From CAZWVM01 sp964637705 (GTDB lineage Bacteria; UBA8481), in assembly GCA_964637705.1 (NCBI GenBank), contig CAZWVM010000034.1, positions 1 to 23,380 of the forward strand: a DNA stretch of 23,380 nt. Reading direction: 5' to 3'. Below, piece after piece: positions 7,298-13,556 of the stretch. The notes beneath the pieces are model-generated. The model was not told where the DNA came from, did not search any database, and saw nothing but the letters and a program-made list of their open reading frames with translations. Positions within the stretch are counted from its first letter, which is position 1. Each line of letters opens with the position of its first letter. The position numbers were made by a program, and so were the translations under genes.

Positions 7298-9183
7298 TGT
7301 GCGGCATCGCCGCCGTCCTCGCCCCCGCGGGCCCTCCGCCGACCCGCGAGGAACTCGAGCGCATGGCATCGGCCCTCGAGCACCGCGGCCCGGACGACAT
7401 TGGCTTTCACCTCGACGGAACGGCAGGCCTCGCCCACCACCGCCTCTCGATCATCGACATCGCCGGGGGGCACCAGCCCTTCTCCAACGAGGACGGCACC
7501 GTCTGGATCACCTTCAACGGCGAGATCTACAATTTCGCCGGCCTCCGCGCGCTTCTCGTCGATCGCGGCCACGTGATGAAGAGCCGGAGCGACACGGAAG
7601 TCCTCGTGCACCTGTACGAGGAGAAGGGCCCCGAGATGGTCCACGACCTGCGGGGCGTCTTCGCCTTCGTCATCTGGGACGCGAAACGCCGGCGCCTCTT
7701 CGCCGCGCGCGACCGTTACGGCGAGAAACCCCTCGTCTGGGCCGAGCGCGACGGGCGCTACTACTTCGCCAGCGAGATGGCGTCACTGCTCGCGGCTCTT
7801 CCCGGCGATCGGAAAGTCGACAGGCTCGGGCTCTACCGCTACCTCTGTCTCCAGTCTCCCATCGCCCCGCGAACGATCCTCGAGGGCGTCAACAGGCTCC
7901 CGGCCGCCCACCACCTCACGATCGAAGACGGGCGCGTCGCCGTGCGGCGCTACTGGGATCTCCCCCTCCCCGACCGGCCCCTGCCGGAGCGCGAGGCCGA
8001 GGAGGAACTCTGGTCCCGCTTCGTCGAGGTGGTGAAGCTTCAGCAGGTCTCCGAGCGTCCGCTCGGTTTCTACCTCTCCGGCGGCATCGATTCGACCCTG
8101 GTCGTGGCGGCCGCCCGCGAAGCCGGCATCGCCGACATCAAGACCTATTGCGTCACCTTCCCGGGCACGAAGTACGACGAAAGCGCGTACGCGGCACAGG
8201 CGGCGCGCCGTTTCGAGACCGAGCACCAGGCCGTCGAGATCGACTTCGACGTCGCCGAAACCCTGCCGCTCCTCATGAAACGCTACGGGGAGCCGTTCGG
8301 GGATCCGTCCTGCGTGCCGACCTACGCGGTCGCGCGAGCCGCCAAGCGGCACGTGACCGTCGTTCTCTCCGGCGACGGAGGCGACGAGCTGACGGGCGGC
8401 TACCATACCTACCTGCCCCTGCAGGCCGCCCGCCCCTTCCGCCTCCTGCCCTCGCCCTGGCGCGCGGCCATCTCTGCGACCGCCGCGGCGCTCGGTCGGC
8501 CCGATGGCCGCAGCAGCGCCGACCGTCTCGTGCGACTCTTCTCCGTCCTCGCCCTGGGTCCCGCCGACCGGAGCTATGCCTTCTGGCGCACCCGTTACCC
8601 CATGGCCGTGGCCGACGAACTGCTCCTCCCGGGAGCGCGGCCCTCGGACGAGGAGATCGACGCCGAGGGACCGAGGCGCGTCATCGCGCGGGCGGCGGAC
8701 GTGCCGGATCCCGTCGAGGGAGCCCGGCGCGCCGACATCCGGGTGCAGCTGGCCGATGTCTTCTGCCCCAAGTCCGACATCTCGTCCTCCGCCAATGCCC
8801 TGGAGGTGCGCTCGCCTTTCCTCGATCCGGCGCTCGGGGAGTGGGCGGAACGCCGGTTGCCCGCGTCGGCCCGCGTGCGGGGACGGCAGACGAAACGAAT
8901 CCTCAAGAGGCTCCTCGGCCGATTCCTGCCCCCCGAATTCGTGCACCGGAAGAAGCAGGGGTTCACGCCGCCTTACGACGAGTGGTTCCGCGGAAAGACC
9001 GGCGAGTGGTCCCGGGCCATCCTCCTCTCCGAGCGGGCGCGGGCGCGCGGCTGGTTCAGGCCCGAGGTCGTGACCGCCATGCTCGATCGACACGCGAGCA
9101 GGCAAGTCAATGTGAAGGAGTCACTCTTCATTCTTCTCGCCGCCGAGGTCTGGGCCCGCGAGTTCCTCGACGGGACCGTCTGA
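7297..9183 (+). CDS. asnB: Asparagine synthetase (glutamine-hydrolysing)-type amidotransferase, copy 1
   Basis: A 628-residue two-domain enzyme: an N-terminal class II glutaminase releases ammonia from glutamine, and a C-terminal ATP-dependent synthetase adenylates a carboxylate and amidates it. C2 is the nucleophile after Met removal (MCGIAAV). RLSIIDIAGGHQP (49-61), FNGEIYN (73-79) and SDTEVL (98-103) line the glutamine site. SGGIDS (261-266) is the PP-loop and GDGGDE the second ATP-site motif. The frame is open far upstream, but the start must be ATG 7297 because the Cys has to follow Met 1. It overlaps the methyltransferase stop by one base. Genome neighbours with methyltransferases and glycan genes often use this family to amidate sugars or other carboxylates rather than aspartate, so true asparagine synthesis is not proven. 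It converges with thpR, three bases away. Confidence 0.92.
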   Translation: MCGIAAVLAPAGPPPTREELERMASALEHRGPDDIGFHLDGTAGLAHHRLSIIDIAGGHQPFSNEDGTVWITFNGEIYNFAGLRALLVDRGHVMKSRSDTEVLVHLYEEKGPEMVHDLRGVFAFVIWDAKRRRLFAARDRYGEKPLVWAERDGRYYFASEMASLLAALPGDRKVDRLGLYRYLCLQSPIAPRTILEGVNRLPAAHHLTIEDGRVAVRRYWDLPLPDRPLPEREAEEELWSRFVEVVKLQQVSERPLGFYLSGGIDSTLVVAAAREAGIADIKTYCVTFPGTKYDESAYAAQAARRFETEHQAVEIDFDVAETLPLLMKRYGEPFGDPSCVPTYAVARAAKRHVTVVLSGDGGDELTGGYHTYLPLQAARPFRLLPSPWRAAISATAAALGRPDGRSSADRLVRLFSVLALGPADRSYAFWRTRYPMAVADELLLPGARPSDEEIDAEGPRRVIARAADVPDPVEGARRADIRVQLADVFCPKSDISSSANALEVRSPFLDPALGEWAERRLPASARVRGRQTKRILKRLLGRFLPPEFVHRKKQGFTPPYDEWFRGKTGEWSRAILLSERARARGWFRPEVVTAMLDRHASRQVNVKESLFILLAAEVWAREFLDGTV

Positions 9184-9186
9184 GAA

Positions 9187-9771
9187 TCAGCCCGGGGGAC
9201 TCCACGAGCCGGTCTCGGTATGGACCGGCCCCTGCGGCGTGAGTTCGCTCCGATAGAGAACGAGGCGCGTCGCCTCCTGAACCGCCGCCGGCGGCGTCAT
9301 GGTTTCGAGCGCCGCGAGAACGTCCTCCGTCTCCCGCCGGCGGCCGTTCCGCCACCGGGCCCGGCCGATCGTGACATGGGGACGGAAGGGTCGGCGCGGT
9401 TCATCGGCCTCCGGGGCGATAGCGCGACAGGCCTCCCACGCGGCGCGGGCCAGCGCCTCGATCCACTCGCCCTTCGCTCCCGCCCAGAGAATCGCACCGT
9501 CGGCGCGGCGAAAGGATCCGAAACCTTCGAACGAGAGAGGGCCCGGAGGGAAACGCGCGGCGCAGTCCCCGGCGGCGCCGGAAAGTTCGTCCACCCGGCC
9601 GACCGCGACATCACCGAGGAAAAGCACGGTCACGTGGAGTTGATCGGGCTTCGTCCAGCGGACCGGCGACGGCCTCTCCTCGACCGGGGCGATCGCCCCG
9701 CACAGCGCGGCGCGCAGCGGTTCCTCCACGGGAACGCCGAAAAAGAGCCGGAGCCTCGCTTCAGCGGTCAC
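9187..9771 (-). CDS. thpR: RNA 2',3'-cyclic phosphodiesterase (2H / LigT-like family)
   Basis: A 194-residue protein with the two-lobed 2H phosphoesterase fold. Both catalytic HxTx motifs are present: H46-V-T48 in LHVTVLFLG and H132-V-T134 in FRPHVTIGRAR. Members hydrolyse 2',3'-cyclic phosphate ends on RNA and can ligate tRNA halves in vitro; the cellular role is usually unclear. Length is normal for the family. The predicted start is GTG 9771, which has no recognisable ribosome-binding site. It lies 30 nt downstream of adk on the same strand, so read-through from adk is likely. It converges with the amidotransferase gene, leaving only three bases between stop codons. Confidence 0.9.
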   Translation of the reverse strand: MTAEARLRLFFGVPVEEPLRAALCGAIAPVEERPSPVRWTKPDQLHVTVLFLGDVAVGRVDELSGAAGDCAARFPPGPLSFEGFGSFRRADGAILWAGAKGEWIEALARAAWEACRAIAPEADEPRRPFRPHVTIGRARWRNGRRRETEDVLAALETMTPPAAVQEATRLVLYRSELTPQGPVHTETGSWSPPG

Positions 9772-9801
9772 GGGGCGGCCGCAAAGGACGCGCCGCGGCG
9801 C

Positions 9802-10428
9802 TCAGCCGAGTATCGAGGTGATCCGCTTGAAGACCTCGTCCGGCGTGCCCAGGCCGTTGACGCGCTTGAGAATCCCCTTCTTCTCGTACAGGGGAATCAC
9901 GGGCTCGGTCTCGTCGTGGTACTTCTTCAGGCGGGCCTTCGCGACCGACTCCGAATCGTCGGGCCGGTGGACCAGGCGCGGGACGACGTCGGCGGGGGGC
10001 GGATCGAACTTCAGGTGGTAGATCTTGCCCGTCACCGGGTCCGAGCGGCGGCCCGTGATGCGCTCCGTGATGATCTCGTCCGGCACGTCCACGAGGACAA
10101 CAGCGTCGATCTTCACGTTCTGCGCGGCGAGCGCCTTCTCCAGGGCTTCGGCCTGCGGCAGGGTGCGCGGGAACCCGTCGAGCATGAATCCGTTGGCGGC
10201 ATCCGCCTGCTTCAGGCGCTCCTGCACCATCCGGATCGTCAATTCGTCCGGGACGAGGTCCCCGGCCTTCATGTAGCCCTCGGCTTCCTTTCCCAGGGGC
10301 GTCCCGGCCTTCAAGGCCTGGCGAAACATCTCGCCCGTGGAGATGTGGGCGATCCGGTAGTGTCCCTTCAGCCGCTCCGCCTGCGTTCCCTTGCCCCCTG
10401 CGGGAGGCCCGAAAAGAATGAGTCTCAT
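9802..10428 (-). CDS. adk: Adenylate kinase
   Basis: A 208-residue cytosolic enzyme interconverting ATP + AMP and 2 ADP. Visible parts: P-loop GPPAGGKGTQ (7-16), the AMP-binding stretch ISTGEMFR, LDGFPRT with the AMP-site arginine, and GRRSDPVTGKIYHLKFDPP as the LID of the long form, without zinc-binding cysteines. HRPDDSESVAKARLKKYHDETEPVIPLY ends the LID and carries the usual arginine contacts. The P-loop is unusual: most bacterial enzymes read GxPG(A/S)GKGT, while here the order is Ala-Gly (A10-G11). The start at ATG 10428 matches the family N-terminus (MRLILFG); ATG 10452 and TTG 10464 would add unrelated residues. No clear Shine-Dalgarno sequence is seen. thpR follows after 30 nt. Confidence 0.95.
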   Translation of the reverse strand: MRLILFGPPAGGKGTQAERLKGHYRIAHISTGEMFRQALKAGTPLGKEAEGYMKAGDLVPDELTIRMVQERLKQADAANGFMLDGFPRTLPQAEALEKALAAQNVKIDAVVLVDVPDEIITERITGRRSDPVTGKIYHLKFDPPPADVVPRLVHRPDDSESVAKARLKKYHDETEPVIPLYEKKGILKRVNGLGTPDEVFKRITSILG

Positions 10429-10476
10429 GCGGGAGAGTTTCCGTCGATTCATGAAACCGGTCAATGGCTATGTATC

Positions 10477-10505
10477 AGTGAGGAGCAACTCCTCACTCCT
10501 CACTC
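10477..10505. repeat. Second heptamer-repeat locus with perfect 9-bp hairpin
   Basis: AGTGAGGAG (10477-10485), a CAA loop, and CTCCTCACT (10489-10497) form a perfect inverted repeat. The right arm continues into two exact CTCACTC heptamers (10492-10505), the same unit as the array at 6123-6255. Like that array it lies in a divergent promoter region, here between adk and the ABM-domain gene. Confidence 0.85.
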
Positions 10506-10510
10506 TCCTT

Positions 10511-10546
10511 TTGCCTAACCGCTCCCCCATTCGCTATCATCTCCCC
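10511..10546 (+). promoter_or_regulatory. Predicted promoter of the ABM-domain gene, leaderless arrangement
   Basis: TTGCCT (10511-10516), 18-nt spacer, TATCAT (10535-10540), then six bases and ATG 10547. No Shine-Dalgarno sequence is present. The -10 and its distance to the ATG are identical to those of the methyltransferase gene at 6275. Confidence 0.45.
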
Positions 10547-10846
10547 ATGATCGTCACGACCGTCATGGTGAAGGTGAAACCGGAGCACGTCGCGGAGTTC
10601 ATCGAGGCGACGCGAAGGAACCACGAGGCATCGGTGAGGGAGCCGGGCAACCTGCGCTTCGACGTCACGCAGAGCGCCGAGGATCCCGCGGCGTTCCTCC
10701 TCTACGAGGCCTACCGTTCGGAGTCGGATATCGAGGCCCACCGCGCGACCCCTCACTACCTCGCCTGGCGCGATGCCGTCGCGGAGTGGATGGCCGAGCC
10801 CCGGAAGGGCGTCCGCTACCGTCTGCTCTTCCCCTCCTCCTTCTGA
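10547..10846 (+). CDS. ABM-domain (antibiotic biosynthesis monooxygenase / LsrG-like) protein
   Basis: A 99-residue single-domain protein with the dimeric alpha/beta barrel pattern of the ABM family: VTTVMVKVKPEHVAEFIEAT as first strand and helix, REPGNLRFDVTQSAEDPAAFLLYEAY as the central strands, and SESDIEAHRATPHYLAW as the second helix with H65 and H70. Relatives include small quinol monooxygenases (YgiN) and the AI-2 phosphate processing enzyme LsrG; many are uncharacterised. The open frame extends upstream, but ATG 10547 fits the family N-terminus and sits six bases after TATCAT. Its stop overlaps the dehydrogenase ATG by one base (TGATG), which indicates translational coupling and suggests both act on the same reactive carbonyl or quinone metabolite. 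The substrate is not deducible. Confidence 0.87.
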   Translation: MIVTTVMVKVKPEHVAEFIEATRRNHEASVREPGNLRFDVTQSAEDPAAFLLYEAYRSESDIEAHRATPHYLAWRDAVAEWMAEPRKGVRYRLLFPSSF

Positions 10847-12030
10847 TGTCGCTCGGCCCGTTCGTCTTCTCGGGCCTTCCCCGCCTCCATTTCGGCGCGG
10901 GTTCGGTCGCGCAGCTCCCCGCGCTCGCGGAGCGGTTCGGCTCGCGCGTGCTCTTCGTCTCGGGCGGCGCCTCCCTCGACGGGAACGGGCGGCGCGCGTC
11001 TCTCGTCTCGGCCTGGCGCGCGGCGGGGCTCGAGGTCCACGAGGCGTGCGTCGCGGGCGAACCCTCCCCGGACTTTGTGGACGAGACCGTGCGCGCCTGT
11101 CGCGGACGAGGCATCGACGTCGTGATCGCCGTCGGCGGCGGCAGCGTCATGGATGCCGGCAAGGCGGTCTCGGCGATGCTGCCCCACGGGCACAGCGTCG
11201 TCGAACACCTCGAGGGACTGCCCGGATCACGTCCGCACGACGGGATCAAGGTCCCGTTCATCGCCGTGCCCACGACCGCCGGGACGGGCAGCGAGGCCTC
11301 CAAGAACGCGGTCCTCTCCCGCATCGGTCCCGGCGGCTTCAAGCGTTCGATCCGCCACGACAACCTCGTCCCGGACGTCGCGGTTCTCGATCCCGAGTTG
11401 ACGCTGGCCTGCCCTCCCGCCGTGACGGCGGCGTGCGGCGCGGACGCCTTCACGCAGCTCCTGGAGGGTTTCGTTTCGCCCCGGTCGTCGCCGCTCACCG
11501 ACGCCCTGGCCCGGGACGGCATGGAGCGGATCGCGAGCGCGCTGCTCGCGGTCCACGGTCCCGCGGCGCACGACATCGAGGCGCGCGGCGCGATGCTCTA
11601 CGGGGCCTTCCTCTCGGGCGTCGTACTCGCGCAGGCCGGGCTCGGCATCGTCCACGGCCTCGCCGGCCCGATCGGCGCCCGCTACGCCGCCCCCCATGGT
11701 GCGGTCTGCGGCACGCTCCTCGCGCCGGCCGTCGCGGCGAACATCGCGGCCCTCGAGGCGCGCGAACCGTCGAGCCCGGCCCTCGCGAAGTATGCCCGTG
11801 TCGGACGGATGATGGCGGAGTCCGGGCAGGTCGTTCCTTCGAACGACCCGCTCGGCGATCTCGTCCGGACCCTCGAATCCTGGTCCGAACGGCTCTTACT
11901 GCCCCGGCTTTCCTCCTTCGGCCTCGACGCCGCGGCCGCCGACGAACTCGCCGCCCGACCCGACATGAAGCAGAACCCGGTTTCATTGACGTCCGGCGAG
12001 GTCAAAGCCGTCCTGCACGCGCGTCTCTGA
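10846..12030 (+). CDS. Iron-type (group III) alcohol dehydrogenase family protein
   Basis: A 394-residue NAD(P)-dependent dehydrogenase. The nucleotide-binding motif AVGGGSVMDAGK lies at 95-106, PTTAGTGSE at 142-150, the first metal ligand D200 in CGADAFTQ, and the two histidine ligands H270 (IVHGLAG) and H284 (APHGAVCG), with the canonical 14-residue spacing. The second ligand, normally a histidine four residues after the aspartate, is glutamine here (Q204), as in a subset of the family; metal identity and activity may differ. Relatives reduce or oxidise alcohols and aldehydes, lactaldehyde, or maleylacetate, so the substrate is open. It starts at ATG 10846, overlapping the ABM gene stop by one base and lacking its own Shine-Dalgarno sequence, so translation depends on the upstream gene. 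Confidence 0.9.
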   Translation: MSLGPFVFSGLPRLHFGAGSVAQLPALAERFGSRVLFVSGGASLDGNGRRASLVSAWRAAGLEVHEACVAGEPSPDFVDETVRACRGRGIDVVIAVGGGSVMDAGKAVSAMLPHGHSVVEHLEGLPGSRPHDGIKVPFIAVPTTAGTGSEASKNAVLSRIGPGGFKRSIRHDNLVPDVAVLDPELTLACPPAVTAACGADAFTQLLEGFVSPRSSPLTDALARDGMERIASALLAVHGPAAHDIEARGAMLYGAFLSGVVLAQAGLGIVHGLAGPIGARYAAPHGAVCGTLLAPAVAANIAALEAREPSSPALAKYARVGRMMAESGQVVPSNDPLGDLVRTLESWSERLLLPRLSSFGLDAAAADELAARPDMKQNPVSLTSGEVKAVLHARL

Positions 12031-12073
12031 CACCCCAAAATCACGCGATCCTTTCCTTTTCTCCTTTCCGCGC

Positions 12074-12124
12074 TAGAATCGTTTCTCCGTGCGCCGTCCA
12101 CGGCGCCGGAAAACCCGATAGGAG
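12074..12124 (+). promoter_or_regulatory. Putative -10, leader hairpin and ribosome-binding site of the zinc-ribbon methyltransferase gene
   Basis: TAGAAT (12074-12079) is the best -10 match in the 100-nt gap; no convincing -35 is seen. GCGCCGT (12091-12097) and ACGGCGC (12100-12106) form an inverted repeat that would make a tight leader hairpin. GGAG (12121-12124) stands six bases before ATG 12131. Confidence 0.35.
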
Positions 12125-12130
12125 TCGTGC

Positions 12131-12991
12131 ATGCCGCCGCGCCCGGGACGTCCCTGTCCCCTTTGCGAAAATCCGAACACACCGGTGAAATTCCGGTTGA
12201 AGGAACGCGAAATCCGCCGCTGCATCGCTTGCGCAGCCGAGTTTGTCGATCCCAAACCCTCACCCGAAGCGTTGGATCGGCTTTACCGAAGCGGGGCCTA
12301 CGAATCGAGGGACTATTTTGCGGACGAGCGGATTCATCCCGATTTTCGACGCGCTGCGGATGCGATTTTTCGATGGAAATCGGCGGGGCGTTGGCTGGAC
12401 CTGGGGAGCGGGCGAGGCGAAATGCTCAGGCTTGCCCGCGATCAGGGATTCGAGGTGCTCGGGGTCGAAGCGATCGATTCCTTCTGCACGGCCCTGTCAA
12501 ATCGCCACGGCATTCCGATGAGGTGCGGCTTCTTCGAGACGCTCGAGTTGCCCGACTCCTCTTTTGACGTGGTCTGCGCCATCGATTTCATCGAGCACCT
12601 GCCAGACCCCGCCCTCTTCCTGCAGAAAGCCCGGAGGATTCTCAAGCCCGGAGGTCTGCTCTACGTTTCGACGGTCGATCTCGTCAACCTGATCAACATC
12701 ACCGGCACCATGGTCTACCGCATCTCCGGAGGCCTTTTCAACGGCCCCGTCGAACGTCTTTTCCCCCTGGAACACATCACGTATTTCACGAGATCCGCGC
12801 TCATATCGTTTCTCGAGCGACACGGTTTCGAGACAGTCACCCTCCGGGGGCGCAACTACCGGATCGAAAGAATCGGTCTCACCCCTCCCCAGAAGGTTTT
12901 TTTCCACGCCGCCTACGCGGCTCAGTCGCTGCTGGGATGGAACATGAACATCGACGTGCTCGCGCGACGCCGAGACGGTTTAATAGTTTGA
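12131..12991 (+). CDS. Zinc-ribbon class I SAM-dependent methyltransferase
   Basis: A 286-residue protein. The N-terminus has a four-cysteine zinc ribbon (C9/C12 and C31/C34, CPLC...CIAC), followed by a short linker (YRSGAYESRDYF) and a Methyltransf_23-type catalytic domain: motif I LDLGSGRG (89-96), VEAID (112-116), VVCAIDFIEHLPDP (147-160) and LKPGGLLYVST (171-181). Proteins of this layout are common in O-antigen, exopolysaccharide and natural-product loci and typically methylate sugars or lipid-linked intermediates. The start is set by GGAG six bases upstream. Codon choice is less GC-rich than in the helicase or dehydrogenase genes (many TTT, GAA, CGA, AAA), hinting at a different history. 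The promoter of the next gene overlaps its 3' end. The methyl acceptor is unknown. Confidence 0.9.
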   Translation: MPPRPGRPCPLCENPNTPVKFRLKEREIRRCIACAAEFVDPKPSPEALDRLYRSGAYESRDYFADERIHPDFRRAADAIFRWKSAGRWLDLGSGRGEMLRLARDQGFEVLGVEAIDSFCTALSNRHGIPMRCGFFETLELPDSSFDVVCAIDFIEHLPDPALFLQKARRILKPGGLLYVSTVDLVNLINITGTMVYRISGGLFNGPVERLFPLEHITYFTRSALISFLERHGFETVTLRGRNYRIERIGLTPPQKVFFHAAYAAQSLLGWNMNIDVLARRRDGLIV

Positions 12992-13044
12992 CGGAAACCG
13001 CCGTTCGACTACGATTAACAGACTCAAGGGGATGACGAAGGAGG
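12988..13044 (+). promoter_or_regulatory. Predicted promoter and ribosome-binding site of the HARE-HTH-like gene
   Basis: TTGACG (12988-12993, five of six -35 bases), 16-nt spacer, and TACGAT (13010-13015). The -35 overlaps the stop codon of the preceding methyltransferase gene. A strong AAGGAGG (13038-13044) lies five bases before ATG 13050, so this gene should be independently and well expressed. Confidence 0.55.
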
Positions 13045-13049
13045 CCCAT

Positions 13050-13511
13050 ATGGGCATATCACTCAAGATTCTGAGCCGGCTTTCAGAGGAGCAACTCCGG
13101 GATCTGATGCGCAAGAAGAAGGTGCTTGGAAAACTCGCCGAGCTGAAGAAGAAGGGCGCCCGTCTCGCGGCGGAGCTCGCCAGGGTCGAAAAGGCCGTCG
13201 CGAAGCTCGAGACGTCCCTCTCGCGGTCTCCGGCGCGACCGGTCCCCCGCAAGTCCGGCCGGAAACCCGGACGCGGGCGGGCACGCGCGGGCCGAAGGTC
13301 GACCGGGGTCCGGGCCGGCTCCCGCGGACTTCCTCTCATCGTGAAGCAGGTGCTCCAGACCGCCCCTGCGCCCCTCGCGGCGCGGCAGATTCTCGACTTG
13401 GTCGTCAAGAAGGGGTGGAAGGCCAGAACGAAGAACCCCCTGCTCAGGGTCTATGCCGCACTTCGCTCCATCGGAGCGAAGAAGTCCAAGAAGGGTTATT
13501 TTCTGAAGTAG
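13050..13511 (+). CDS. Small basic protein: coiled coil, Arg/Lys linker, HARE-HTH-like domain
   Basis: A 153-residue, very basic protein in three parts. Residues 10-57 are a charged amphipathic helix (LSEEQLRDLMRKKKVLGKLAELKKKG...) likely to form a coiled coil. Residues 58-92 are a disordered Pro/Arg/Gly linker with AT-hook-like steps (GRKPGRGRARAGRR). Residues 93-153 resemble the HARE-HTH winged helix (GLPLIVKQVLQTAPAPLAARQILDLVVKKGW...LLRVYAALRSIGAKKSKKGYF), a fold found in ASXL, HB1 and RNA polymerase delta-like proteins. This layout suggests a nucleoid-associated or transcription-linked DNA-binding protein; that is inference. An in-frame ATG at 13032 is rejected because the AAGGAGG site serves ATG 13050. 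A hairpin follows its stop. It stands between glycan genes without an obvious functional link. Confidence 0.82.
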   Translation: MGISLKILSRLSEEQLRDLMRKKKVLGKLAELKKKGARLAAELARVEKAVAKLETSLSRSPARPVPRKSGRKPGRGRARAGRRSTGVRAGSRGLPLIVKQVLQTAPAPLAARQILDLVVKKGWKARTKNPLLRVYAALRSIGAKKSKKGYFLK

Positions 13512-13528
13512 ACCCCGGCGAACGGCGG

Positions 13529-13550
13529 GGCCCCGGCTCGATCCGGGGCC
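13529..13550 (+). terminator. GC-rich hairpin between convergent genes, possible terminator
   Basis: GGCCCCGG, loop CTCGAT, CCGGGGCC is a perfect 8-bp stem 17 bases after the stop of the HARE-like gene. It is followed on the plus strand by TCGTCTT, a weak T stretch, so it is not a canonical intrinsic terminator. It lies between convergent genes and could serve both. Confidence 0.5.
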
Positions 13551-13556
13551 TCGTCT

